A stretch of DNA of 11,006 nt from Bacillota bacterium. Its GTDB lineage: Bacteria > Bacillota_A > Clostridia > Lachnospirales > Lachnospiraceae. The position numbers and the translations under genes are program-made. This document shows positions 1-6,584 of the stretch, one piece after another (positions within the stretch are counted from its first letter, which is position 1; the number at the start of each line of letters is the position of its first letter). Location of the stretch: assembly GCA_023443925.1 (NCBI GenBank), contig JAEZSL010000295.1, positions 1 through 11,006 on the forward strand, read 5' to 3'. The notes below the pieces were generated by a model. The model was not told where the DNA came from. It saw only the letters and a list, made by a program, of their open reading frames with translations, and did not search any database.

Positions 1-520
1 TTTTTACAATACGGTCAATCATGCCCACACCTAACATGAATTTATCATAATTCTCATAGCCTTCTGTCTGCTGCAGCAGTTCCACCGCAACCAGCAGTGC
101 ACATATAGTTTTTTCTCCGGCTGTATCCTTATCCCCGCCGAATTCATAACGTACAATATAATCCCCATACTGAATAATTTCTGATTCCTGCAGCCAGGTA
201 AGAATAATTACCGCTGCTCCTGCTTCCTTACCAAGGGCTGCCGCACGGATTGTCTCCGGTGTATTTCCTTTGTGGCAGGCAAGACAGAGGATGGAATTCT
301 CTCCAAAGTCTTTGGGTGTGCTGTGAACAAATTCATTGCTGTTAATCCAGGCGGACTTAATTCCTGCACATTCTTTTTCCATAAAGGTCTTAGCCGGATA
401 GAGTGCGCCTAAAGAACCGCCGCAGCCCACAAAATAAAGGGATTTTACTCCGCCTTTCTCCTTCTTCTCTTCCAGAATTTCTGCAATAAGTTTACTTATA
501 TCTGTACTCTTGTATTCCAT
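1..520 (-). CDS. FrlB-like SIS-domain sugar-amine phosphate deglycase/isomerase, 3' end missing
   Basis: Only the first 173 residues are present; the frame is open to the left edge. The ATG at 518-520 follows AAAGGAG (530-536) by 9 nt. The protein begins with a short helix, then a SIS sugar-phosphate fold: a first glycine-rich loop VGCGGS (residues 31-36) and a second loop CHKGNTPET (82-90), which matches the SxxGxTxE position of SIS domains. The order and spacing resemble FrlB, the fructoselysine-6-phosphate deglycase of the GlmS-isomerase-like group, usually about 340 residues, so roughly half is missing. Such enzymes act in the cytoplasm on phosphorylated Amadori products. The divergent GntR/UTRA regulator fits an FrlR-type arrangement. 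The substrate cannot be fixed from this half, and a different sugar-phosphate isomerase is possible. The SIS fold is seen directly; the deglycase role is inferred. Confidence 0.75.
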   Translation of the reverse strand, partial: MEYKSTDISKLIAEILEEKKEKGGVKSLYFVGCGGSLGALYPAKTFMEKECAGIKSAWINSNEFVHSTPKDFGENSILCLACHKGNTPETIRAAALGKEAGAAVIILTWLQESEIIQYGDYIVRYEFGGDKDTAGEKTICALLVAVELLQQTEGYENYDKFMLGVGMIDRIVK

Positions 521-639
521 TGTTCTATTCTCCTTTTACTCATGTATTAAAGTAATTGCGGACTATATTGTTTTCCGGATACACCATACATTTGATACCT
601 TTCTTCTAGGCTTCAACAGTCTTCCAGGCAAAATTCAGC

Positions 640-690
640 GCTGTAATCCGTATTAAGCTGGAATCCGTATTAAGCTGGAATCCGTATTAA
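640..690. repeat. three tandem copies of a 17-bp unit
   Basis: The unit GCTGGAATCCGTATTAA occurs at 640-656 (one mismatch, T for G at 644), 657-673 and 674-690, head to tail with no spacer. On the minus strand the unit reads TTAATACGGATTCCAGC. It lies between the FrlB-like start and the candidate divergent promoters, so it is either in that gene's leader or a cluster of protein-binding sites. Replication slippage is the simplest origin. Confidence 0.95.
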
Positions 691-760
691 CTACACGGCA
701 TATAAACAAGATATAGTTAATTCACAATTACTAAGTCATGTATTTCATTGTCTCTGTTAT

Positions 761-790
761 AAAATAATACATTATAATACATTTTGTCAA
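761..790 (-). promoter_or_regulatory. candidate promoter of the FrlB-like gene
   Basis: On the minus strand an exact TTGACA -35 box (790-785) is followed by an 18-bp spacer and TATTTT (766-761). The spacer itself contains a TATAAT-like string and the 10-bp tandem repeat. The -10 choice is uncertain because the whole region is AT-rich. Confidence 0.4.
764..783. repeat. two tandem copies of ATAATACATT inside the divergent promoter
   Basis: ATAATACATT occurs at 764-773 and again at 774-783. Both copies sit in the spacer between the candidate -35 and -10 boxes of the minus-strand promoter. The position and the roughly one-helical-turn period would suit an operator for the neighbouring GntR regulator, but chance repetition in AT-rich DNA is possible. 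Confidence 0.6.
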
Positions 791-811
791 TATATATTTT
801 GCTTTTTTATA

Positions 812-840
812 TATACAATGTTTGTCATTTGTATTATAAT
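812..840 (+). promoter_or_regulatory. candidate promoter of the GntR regulator
   Basis: TATACA (812-817), a 17-bp spacer and an exact TATAAT (835-840) lie 48 bp upstream of the regulator ATG. The -10 is perfect and the -35 matches the consensus at four of six positions. The spacing and position are right for sigma-A. Confidence 0.5.
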
Positions 841-887
841 TAATTAAAAACCTCGTATAAATACTGATAGGAGGAGGAAATATCCGA

Positions 888-1604
888 ATGAAGTTAGACA
901 ATACAATAGCAACTCCCTTGTATAAACAGTTGGAGGAGAAGTTGCAGAAAGAAATTGAAAACGGAGAACGTCCGGCAGGAAGTAAAATCCCGACAGAAAA
1001 CGAATTAAGTGAACAATACAATGTAAGCCGAGTAACGGTACGAAAAGCTCTGACCAAATTATCCGATATGGGGTATCTGGACCGTAAATCCGGCAAAGGA
1101 ACCTTTGTAGCTGAGAAAAAACTGCAAAGAGGGCTTTCTAATGGAGTTATCAGTTTTACAGAAATGTGCAAACTGATGGGCGTTAAGCCTGGAGCAAGAA
1201 TCATTAAAATCGCCTTGGAAGATCCTACTCCCAGAGAAGTCGAACAGATGCACCTGCAGCCGGAGGAAAAGGTACTGGTTCTTGAACGTATCCGGTACGC
1301 AGACGACAAACCGGTAATTTTAGAACTAAACAAGTTTCCGGAATCTTTTTCCTTTTTATTTAATGAGAATTCCAATAATACTTCCTTGTATGAAATTCTT
1401 AAAGAAAGGTATAACATCGTTTTTAATTATTCCGCAAAGACACTGGATATCATATTCGCTTCTTCCAAAGAAGCGAAAACTTTAAACATAACAAAAGGTT
1501 ATCCGCTCTTAAGAATCGATAGTATTTTACAGGATACCAACAAGAACATATACTGCCTTTGCCAGCAGCTTTGTATCGGTGACAAATTCAAGCTAATCGT
1601 TTAG
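888..1604 (+). CDS. GntR-family transcriptional regulator with UTRA domain (HutC/FrlR-like)
   Basis: A 238-residue DNA-binding regulator of normal length for the HutC subfamily. Residues 10-75 form the GntR winged helix: LYKQLEEKLQ, then IPTENELSEQYNVSRVTVRK (34-53, the recognition helix region), then the wing RKSGKGTFV (66-74). Residues 85-238 match the UTRA effector domain, with the typical LERIRYADDKPV segment (132-142) and SLYEIL (166-171). The ATG follows a strong GGAGGAGG site by about 10 nt. It is divergent from the FrlB-like gene, and in known systems such regulators repress the adjacent operon until a phosphorylated sugar-amine binds UTRA. That ligand and target are inferred from position. 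A strong terminator follows the stop directly, so it is monocistronic. Confidence 0.92.
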   Translation: MKLDNTIATPLYKQLEEKLQKEIENGERPAGSKIPTENELSEQYNVSRVTVRKALTKLSDMGYLDRKSGKGTFVAEKKLQRGLSNGVISFTEMCKLMGVKPGARIIKIALEDPTPREVEQMHLQPEEKVLVLERIRYADDKPVILELNKFPESFSFLFNENSNNTSLYEILKERYNIVFNYSAKTLDIIFASSKEAKTLNITKGYPLLRIDSILQDTNKNIYCLCQQLCIGDKFKLIV

Positions 1605-1630
1605 TAAATGTTGGGTATATATATTATTAA

Positions 1631-1687
1631 ACAGCAAAGGAAGGTTATTACTGCGGATGCATAATCACCTTCCTTTGCTGTTTTTTA
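1631..1687 (+). terminator. strong intrinsic terminator after the GntR gene
   Basis: Perfect 15-bp arms ACAGCAAAGGAAGGT (1631-1645) and its complement (1667-1681) enclose a 21-nt loop whose outer part can pair further with a mismatch. Six T residues follow (1681-1686) on the plus strand. The stop codon of the convergent flavoprotein gene (1685-1687) lies at its edge, so the hairpin probably also limits minus-strand transcription, although no T-run follows it there. Confidence 0.92.
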
Positions 1688-2431
1688 TGTGGAGGTTTTG
1701 GTCTGTCCATTGGCCATTCCGCGCTGAAGAACGGCACCAAACATACGGGAAATGAAACATTTTAATCTGTTGGGGCTGCACTGGGTAAAGTATTCTTTGG
1801 TATCCCAGCCTTTTTCCTTCCAGTAGCCTGCATCGAGTCCGCCTAAATATTTTGCCAAGGCTTTCTGAACTTCAAACTCTATTAGAATACTCAGTGAGGG
1901 ACGGTATTTTTGCGGGGCATTCAAAAGCCTGATAAACTCTGATAATTCCTTTTGGGTAACCACAGAATCCATGTTGCGTATGGTTCTTCCGATTCTGCCT
2001 GCCGGTATTGCTCCCCACTGAATGGCAACACTTTGGAGATAGGAAAGCGTTGATTTGAGGCCGGATCCTTTTGTGGTGGCAACACAAATAACGGGTTTTC
2101 CATAAAGTACTGGACGATGATACCATTTACAGGTCCGGTCAATAAAATCTTTTAACTTTCCTGAAACCTGCTTTAAATAAACCGGTGAACTTAAAATGAT
2201 GCCATCCGCTCCTTCCATTTTGTCCATAAGCATTTGCGCATCATCCTGGTGGATGCATTCACCTCGCAGTATGCATTTCTCACAACCAATGCAATCATTA
2301 AGCTTGTAGTCATATAAGGAGAGAACTTCAACTTCCACATTATGGCCGGCTAACTCCTGTTGTAATTGCTGCAGCAATTTGAATGTGTTCATTTTCCGCC
2401 TGCTTGCATGTAATGCAATCACTTTCTTCAT
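1685..2431 (-). CDS. iron-sulfur flavoprotein / NAD(P)H-dependent FMN reductase family
   Basis: A 248-residue flavodoxin-fold protein, cytoplasmic. The N-terminal strand MKKVIALHASRR and the following NTFKLL (residues 1-20) occupy the FMN phosphate-binding position. A compact cysteine cluster Cys47-x2-Cys50-x2-Cys53-x5-Cys59 has the spacing of the [4Fe-4S] site of Isf-type flavoproteins. DGIILSSPVYLKQVSGKLKDF (76-96) is the conserved second flavin-contact segment. The C-terminal 60 residues extend beyond the core. The family carries out electron transfer or reduction of quinones or other acceptors in anaerobes; the partner here is unknown. The ATG at 2429-2431 is chosen because GGAGGT (2439-2444) lies 7 nt upstream; an earlier TTG at 2446 would overlap that site. 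It ends against the GntR terminator. Confidence 0.87.
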   Translation of the reverse strand: MKKVIALHASRRKMNTFKLLQQLQQELAGHNVEVEVLSLYDYKLNDCIGCEKCILRGECIHQDDAQMLMDKMEGADGIILSSPVYLKQVSGKLKDFIDRTCKWYHRPVLYGKPVICVATTKGSGLKSTLSYLQSVAIQWGAIPAGRIGRTIRNMDSVVTQKELSEFIRLLNAPQKYRPSLSILIEFEVQKALAKYLGGLDAGYWKEKGWDTKEYFTQCSPNRLKCFISRMFGAVLQRGMANGQTKTST

Positions 2432-2438
2432 AACCCTT

Positions 2439-2444
2439 ACCTCC
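2439..2444 (-). promoter_or_regulatory. ribosome binding site fixing the flavoprotein start
   Basis: On the minus strand GGAGGT stands 7 nt before ATG AAG AAA. The in-frame TTG 15 nt further upstream overlaps this Shine-Dalgarno, so the ATG is the likely start. Confidence 0.8.
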
Positions 2445-2568
2445 AATATTCATTACATATAAAGAATAAAGTGTTAAAAATCTAATCTATTACGAACGAG
2501 TACTAACGTATATATTCATAATACACATTGTAGTGCCATTTAACATTCAAATTATATAAAATTGCTGC

Positions 2569-2590
2569 CTTATATCTTCAACAATATAAG
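2569..2590 (-). terminator. weak AT-only hairpin after the phzF-like gene
   Basis: CTTATAT (2569-2575) pairs with ATATAAG (2584-2590) around an 8-nt loop, 24 bp beyond the phzF-like stop. It has no adjacent T-run on the minus strand and little GC, so it is at best a weak terminator or processing site. The rest of 2447-2613 presumably holds the flavoprotein promoter, but I could not pick a clear one. Confidence 0.25.
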
Positions 2591-2613
2591 TTATATGTCC
2601 ATGTATTCACAGT

Positions 2614-3510
2614 CTAGTACTCGATTAAGATATCCCTCATATACACTGCTTTTCCCGAAATACTAACGTCTATCAGGGAATTCCTTTTTGCAGCATATAC
2701 CCTTACTATCCCCTTGCGTCCGATTTCATTTCCCTGCTCTATTAATATTTCTGTCTGATTTGCAGGCTTAACATAAGTGATATAATAAGCACCCATTACC
2801 CCGGAAGCAGTACCTGTTACCGGATCTTCCACCGTTCCGGAATGGGAAGCTGAAAAATGCCGGCCATGCATGGTGCAAGTTTTATCAAAGGTCTCAAGGC
2901 AGATCGGATGGATTGAAGCCGTGGGTATCTGGGTTAAGATCTCCTTAAATCTTCTATTATCCGGACGCATACGCAAAAATGCATCCAGACTTTTTACCGG
3001 AAGAATTAAAGTCCAGATACCAGTGCTGCCATATACAACCGGAAAATCCAGGTTCAAATCTTCTCTTAATAATCCGATGGAATCCGCTAACTGGTCCAAA
3101 TCCCCCTGAAATTCTATAAACTCAGCAGATGCCTGGGCCATTTTAATCTCCCGCTGTTGATGCTCATAATTAATACTTAGAATACCGGCCAGGGTCTCTA
3201 TGCTTAAATCCTGTGAGGAGGTAATATTGTTTCGGTTCATCAGCCCATAGATGGATGCAACCGTACCATGTCCGCATAAATCCATCTCATGCCCCGGTGT
3301 AAAAAAGCGTATACGTAAGTCTGCTTTATCGGATTTGAGTAAAAATGCCGTCTCATTAAATCCCACTTTTTTTGCGATAGACAACATCTGATCTTTTGTC
3401 AGATCATCCGAGTCAAACACAACACCGGCGGGGTTCCCTTTGCCTGGAATATCGGAAAAGGCCTCATAGTAAGCAACTTTTACTTTGTTTCTCATAGTAT
3501 TATCCATCAT
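2614..3510 (-). CDS. PhzF-family isomerase/epimerase
   Basis: A 298-residue protein, the usual length for the PhzF / diaminopimelate-epimerase-like fold. Visible hallmarks are KGNPAGV (24-30), the catalytic-glutamate motif GFNETAF with Glu53, the loop FTPGHEMDLCGHGTVA (70-85) and the second-half motif VEDPVTGTASG (227-237) with Asp229. The family performs proton-transfer isomerisations with a glutamate acid/base; PhzF itself acts in phenazine synthesis. There are no other phenazine genes here, so the substrate is unknown and 'phenazine biosynthesis' should not be assumed. The start ATG at 3508-3510 follows AGAGGT by 6 nt; a second ATG directly follows. It starts 27 nt after the stop of the upstream 356-residue gene, so the two are probably co-transcribed. 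Confidence 0.92.
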   Translation of the reverse strand: MMDNTMRNKVKVAYYEAFSDIPGKGNPAGVVFDSDDLTKDQMLSIAKKVGFNETAFLLKSDKADLRIRFFTPGHEMDLCGHGTVASIYGLMNRNNITSSQDLSIETLAGILSINYEHQQREIKMAQASAEFIEFQGDLDQLADSIGLLREDLNLDFPVVYGSTGIWTLILPVKSLDAFLRMRPDNRRFKEILTQIPTASIHPICLETFDKTCTMHGRHFSASHSGTVEDPVTGTASGVMGAYYITYVKPANQTEILIEQGNEIGRKGIVRVYAAKRNSLIDVSISGKAVYMRDILIEY

Positions 3511-3537
3511 TCTTTTACCTCTTTATCTTAAAGTATA

Positions 3538-4608
3538 CTAAGACCATCTTTCAACTGTGTTTTTAATTTTGAGCATCCAAAATGTAGATTCAATTTCATT
3601 GGCAGGCCGCTGTCTTCGATTCTCGCCAAGTCCCATATGCATCCCTAATACCCAATATCCTTCCTTTTCTGTAAGAAATTGTTTTGGCATTAGGTAGGTA
3701 CCATCTGCTGTTTTAAAGGATTCCAAATAATTCATAGCAGAAATAAACCAAGAAGAGTCAGCTGCATTTTTAAAATGTGCCATAAGTTCCAGTCTTTGCA
3801 ATAATAATGATCCGCAGTTTTCAAAATCAATCGTTGAAGCGTTAAAACAAGGCAGCTTTACATCCCAGCCCATAGAATGATATTTTTTCCCCGGCACTGA
3901 AAGTATTCCATATCCATCCGGCAACGCCTGATAGTTTGTGTTGAGGATATAATCAATAACGCTGTAAATTTTATCCGCATCACTGGGATTACAAACCTCC
4001 AGCATTGCTGCAAACCCATATACATCGAATATTAACGGATATTTATATACCCCATTTTTATATAAGTCTGGTTTAATGATTGGCCTGCCCTTAAAAGCTG
4101 CCGGAACTCCCTTATATAGCTCTGCATCATCATATAGATCATAATCAAATGCTTCCGCAAAATCATATACATATTTTAACCGCTCTTTTAAGAAAGTTAT
4201 AATAACATCATCCCTGTAACCTGCCCTGAGAAAGGATGCAGCAAAAATAATCAATGCAAATACATCCCATGTTTCCTCATCTTTTTGTATCATATCAGAA
4301 AACCAGCTTCGAAGAGGCAAGGTCTTCTCATCAAATTCCTTAATACCTGCATGAAAACCCAGATTAATAAGTTTATTCATATAGTTTTCAAAACAAGTTT
4401 TAAAACTCCCATGATAATTTCTTAAATTTACTTCACTTGGATTAAAATAAGAAAGCCATGTTTTTACTTCACTGCTTTCTAATAATTCTTCCTTTAAATC
4501 AGAAATATTTGCCGGCATATTGCCCTTACAGATTTCATTCGCCACTCTATATCGAACCACAGCATTCCCCTTTTGAAAAAGCCAGTTTTCCAGGTTCTGA
4601 TATTCCAT
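3538..4608 (-). CDS. helical protein of unknown function, possibly alpha/alpha-toroid fold
   Basis: I do not recognise a named family. The 356-residue protein is rich in aromatic residues and predicted helices, with no signal peptide or membrane segment. The opening WLFQKGNAVVRYRVANEI (9-26) resembles the 'WLL-x-DPxVRYxVLRDL' opening of prenyltransferase/squalene-cyclase-like alpha-toroid proteins. Repeating helix-turn units such as FDVYGFAAMLEVC (194-206), SLLLQRLELMAHF (267-279), FISAMNYLESF (288-298) and STFWMLKIKN (341-350) are spaced as expected for such a barrel. The aspartate-rich segment DYDLYDDAELY (155-165) could bind a ligand or metal. The ATG at 4606-4608 has AAAGGGG 6 nt upstream. 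The short gap to phzF suggests a shared operon. It is clearly coding, but no function can be assigned. Confidence 0.85.
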   Translation of the reverse strand: MEYQNLENWLFQKGNAVVRYRVANEICKGNMPANISDLKEELLESSEVKTWLSYFNPSEVNLRNYHGSFKTCFENYMNKLINLGFHAGIKEFDEKTLPLRSWFSDMIQKDEETWDVFALIIFAASFLRAGYRDDVIITFLKERLKYVYDFAEAFDYDLYDDAELYKGVPAAFKGRPIIKPDLYKNGVYKYPLIFDVYGFAAMLEVCNPSDADKIYSVIDYILNTNYQALPDGYGILSVPGKKYHSMGWDVKLPCFNASTIDFENCGSLLLQRLELMAHFKNAADSSWFISAMNYLESFKTADGTYLMPKQFLTEKEGYWVLGMHMGLGENRRQRPANEIESTFWMLKIKNTVERWS

Positions 4609-4669
4609 TATGTACCCCTTTCTCTATTTAGTAGTCACGTGCTTTACCAAGGGTTCTTAATATGATAGA

Positions 4670-4710
4670 AGCTATCCCTGATACAGAAAATACTGCATTC
4701 AGGAATAGCT
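4670..4710 (-). terminator. long hairpin after the oligo-1,6-glucosidase gene
   Basis: Arms at 4670-4681 and 4699-4710 form a 12-bp stem (AGCTAT-CCTGA core) with one position that is G-U in minus-strand RNA and a mismatch in plus-strand RNA. A further CAG/CTG pairing sits inside. It lies about 20 nt after the glucosidase stop, which fits a terminator or 3'-end stabiliser for that mRNA. There is no proper T-run behind it (the sequence continues TCTATCATATT), so partial read-through into the 356-residue gene is plausible. Confidence 0.5.
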
Positions 4711-4729
4711 ATTATACATGCTCAAATTA

Positions 4730-6412
4730 TCATTGAATCATTTTATAAACCCTTGCTTCATAGGGACGCAGATTTATATCACAAACTGTATTGGAATTAT
4801 GTTCCGAATAATTTGATATCACTAGTTCGCCAGCCTTATATTCCTTGCCTTCCGGCCATAAAAATCTGGTTTCATCCTCTGAAAAGTTAAGAATCACCAG
4901 ATATTTCTCTGCCTCATCCGTTCTTAAGTAGGCAAAAACTTTTTCGTCTTCCTCAGCCAGCAATTCAAAACCGCCATATACGAAAACCAAATTAGCTTTG
5001 CGGAGTTTTATCATATCACGGTAATAATGATAGATGGAACCTTTATCCGCCTCAGCTTCGGCTACATTTATCTCCTTATAGTTTGAATTTACTTTGATCC
5101 ACGGTGTTCCCTTTGTGAATCCTGCATTTTCAGATTCATCCCATTGCATCGGTGTTCTGGCATTGTCCCTGCTGAAACTGTGAATTCTATCAAGAATATC
5201 TTCAGAAGCCACCCCATTGCTTACCTCGGAATGATACGTAAAGATCGTACTCAAATCACGGTAATCCTCAATGGTTTCAAAGGCCACATTGGTCATGCCG
5301 ATTTCCTCCCCCTGATAGATATAGGGCGTTCCCCTAAGTGTGAGCAGAAAAGTGGCCAGCAGCTTCGCTGATTCTCTCCGGTATTCTTTATCGTTTCCAA
5401 AGCGGGATATGGCTCTGGGCTGGTCATGATTCATTAAAAATTGGGAGTTCCAGCCTACTCCATCCAGCAGGATATCCTTTTCCTTAATTACTTTTTTAAG
5501 GTCGGACAAAGTCCATTCCTTCCTCTTCATATTTCCTGATGCTATGTCCATATCCAGGCATACATGCTCCATACGGAATATCATATCCAGCTCGTTACGG
5601 TCTTCTCCCACCGTTTTGATTACTTCCTCGCCAACAGTACCAAAGCATTCCCCAACCGTCATACAATCATATTTACTAAGTACTTCCCGGTTCATCTCCT
5701 GTATATACTCGTGAAAACGCGGACCATTCAGTACGTAGGATAATTGTTCTAAAAAATTATCTGCATTCGGCAGACCCGGGGTCTTTGAGATCATATTGAT
5801 AACATCCATACGGAAGCCGTCAATACCAATTTCAAACCACCACTTCATAATATCATAGATTTCCTCCCGGACCTTAGCATTTTCCCAATTTAAGTCCGGC
5901 TGTTTTTCAGCAAACAGGTGCAGATAATATTCTCCGGTTTTCTCATCATATTTCCACGCCTTTCCGCCGAAGAAAGCCGTCCAGTTATTCGGTTCCTGAC
6001 CGTCTGCGGACTCTTTCCATATGTAATAATCTCTATAGGGATTATCTTTTGACTTTGCTGATTCGATAAACCAGGCATGCTCGTCGGAAGTATGATTGGC
6101 TACCAGATCCATGATTAGTTTCAAGCCCTTTTTATGGGCCTCAGCGATCAATTCCTTCATATCGTTTATGTCACCAAATTCATCCATGACTGCACGATAA
6201 TCTGAAATATCATATCCGTTATCACAGTTAGGTGATTTATATACCGGGCACAGCCATATTACGTCTATCCCAATATTCCGTACATAATCCAGCTTTGAAA
6301 TAATACCTCTTAAATCCCCAATGCCGTCACCATTTAAATCCCGGAAACTTCTGGGATAAATCTGATAAACAACTGCTTCCTTCCACCATTTTCTTTTTAA
6401 ATCCAGACTCAT
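4730..6412 (-). CDS. GH13 oligo-1,6-glucosidase (isomaltase-type alpha-glucosidase)
   Basis: A 560-residue cytoplasmic glycoside hydrolase without a signal peptide, the full length of GH13 subfamily 31 enzymes. In order it has WWKEAVVYQIYPRSF at the N-terminus, a metal loop DLNGDGIGD (25-33), DLVANH (102-107), the nucleophile segment GFRMDVIN with Asp203, the acid/base VGECFG with Glu255, and the third carboxylate MNHDQPR with Asp330. A C-terminal beta domain follows. Val directly after the nucleophile is the residue linked in this group to alpha-1,6 rather than alpha-1,4 preference, so isomaltose, panose and isomaltooligosaccharides are the likely substrates; trehalose-6-phosphate hydrolase is a less likely alternative. 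The ATG at 6410-6412 is preferred over an adjacent TTG because GGGAGGG (6420-6426) sits 7 nt upstream. It appears to have its own promoter and a downstream hairpin. Confidence 0.95.
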   Translation of the reverse strand: MSLDLKRKWWKEAVVYQIYPRSFRDLNGDGIGDLRGIISKLDYVRNIGIDVIWLCPVYKSPNCDNGYDISDYRAVMDEFGDINDMKELIAEAHKKGLKLIMDLVANHTSDEHAWFIESAKSKDNPYRDYYIWKESADGQEPNNWTAFFGGKAWKYDEKTGEYYLHLFAEKQPDLNWENAKVREEIYDIMKWWFEIGIDGFRMDVINMISKTPGLPNADNFLEQLSYVLNGPRFHEYIQEMNREVLSKYDCMTVGECFGTVGEEVIKTVGEDRNELDMIFRMEHVCLDMDIASGNMKRKEWTLSDLKKVIKEKDILLDGVGWNSQFLMNHDQPRAISRFGNDKEYRRESAKLLATFLLTLRGTPYIYQGEEIGMTNVAFETIEDYRDLSTIFTYHSEVSNGVASEDILDRIHSFSRDNARTPMQWDESENAGFTKGTPWIKVNSNYKEINVAEAEADKGSIYHYYRDMIKLRKANLVFVYGGFELLAEEDEKVFAYLRTDEAEKYLVILNFSEDETRFLWPEGKEYKAGELVISNYSEHNSNTVCDINLRPYEARVYKMIQ

Positions 6413-6419
6413 CAAAATA

Positions 6420-6426
6420 CCCTCCC
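6420..6426 (-). promoter_or_regulatory. ribosome binding site of the oligo-1,6-glucosidase
   Basis: GGGAGGG on the minus strand, 7 nt before ATG AGT CTG. It decides for the ATG rather than the in-frame TTG one codon upstream. Confidence 0.8.
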
Positions 6427-6477
6427 ATAATGTAATATTTTGCTACAAATCAAGAATAACATATGATAAGGCTTGTT

Positions 6478-6507
6478 TATATATGTTTACTTGCTAAAAT
6501 TGTGCAA
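6478..6507 (-). promoter_or_regulatory. candidate promoter with overlapping dyad upstream of the glucosidase
   Basis: On the minus strand TTGCAC (6507-6502), an 18-bp spacer and TATATA (6483-6478) form a moderate sigma-A promoter about 66 bp before the start codon. A 17-bp dyad TTGC-N9-GCAA (6491-6507) covers the -35 box, a layout seen with repressor operators. The match is short and may be chance. Confidence 0.3.
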
Positions 6508-6584
6508 CTTTTTGGTGCATTTTTACTATGTGGCAGGGGCAGTGAAATTATCGCTTATAGTTCATAAAAATAAAAACATTTCTA

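Larger units (their letters stand above)
521..887. other. divergent intergenic regulatory region
   Basis: This 367-bp non-coding spacer separates the FrlB-like gene (minus) from the GntR regulator (plus). The part at 740-850 is extremely AT-rich and carries promoter candidates for both directions. The part at 600-690 carries two imperfect 9-bp direct repeats (CTTCTAGGC at 603-611, CTTCCAGGC at 621-629) and three 17-bp tandem repeats. If the minus-strand promoter at 761-790 is used, the FrlB-like mRNA would have a leader of about 230 nt containing all these repeats. I see no convincing small gene here. Confidence 0.7.

Noticed and set aside
640..690. CRISPR-like array
   Set aside because: The three 17-bp units are directly adjacent without spacers, and no cas genes are present.
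731..1417. Open frame of 228 codons on the minus strand
   Set aside because: It lies opposite the clearly coding GntR gene, has no ribosome binding site at its start, and its product is low-complexity Ser/Leu/Ile-rich with no family features.
6540..6562. Possible catabolite (cre-like) dyad TGAA...TTCA
   Set aside because: Only the outer four pairs match, and the core does not fit the TGWAANCGNTNWCA consensus.
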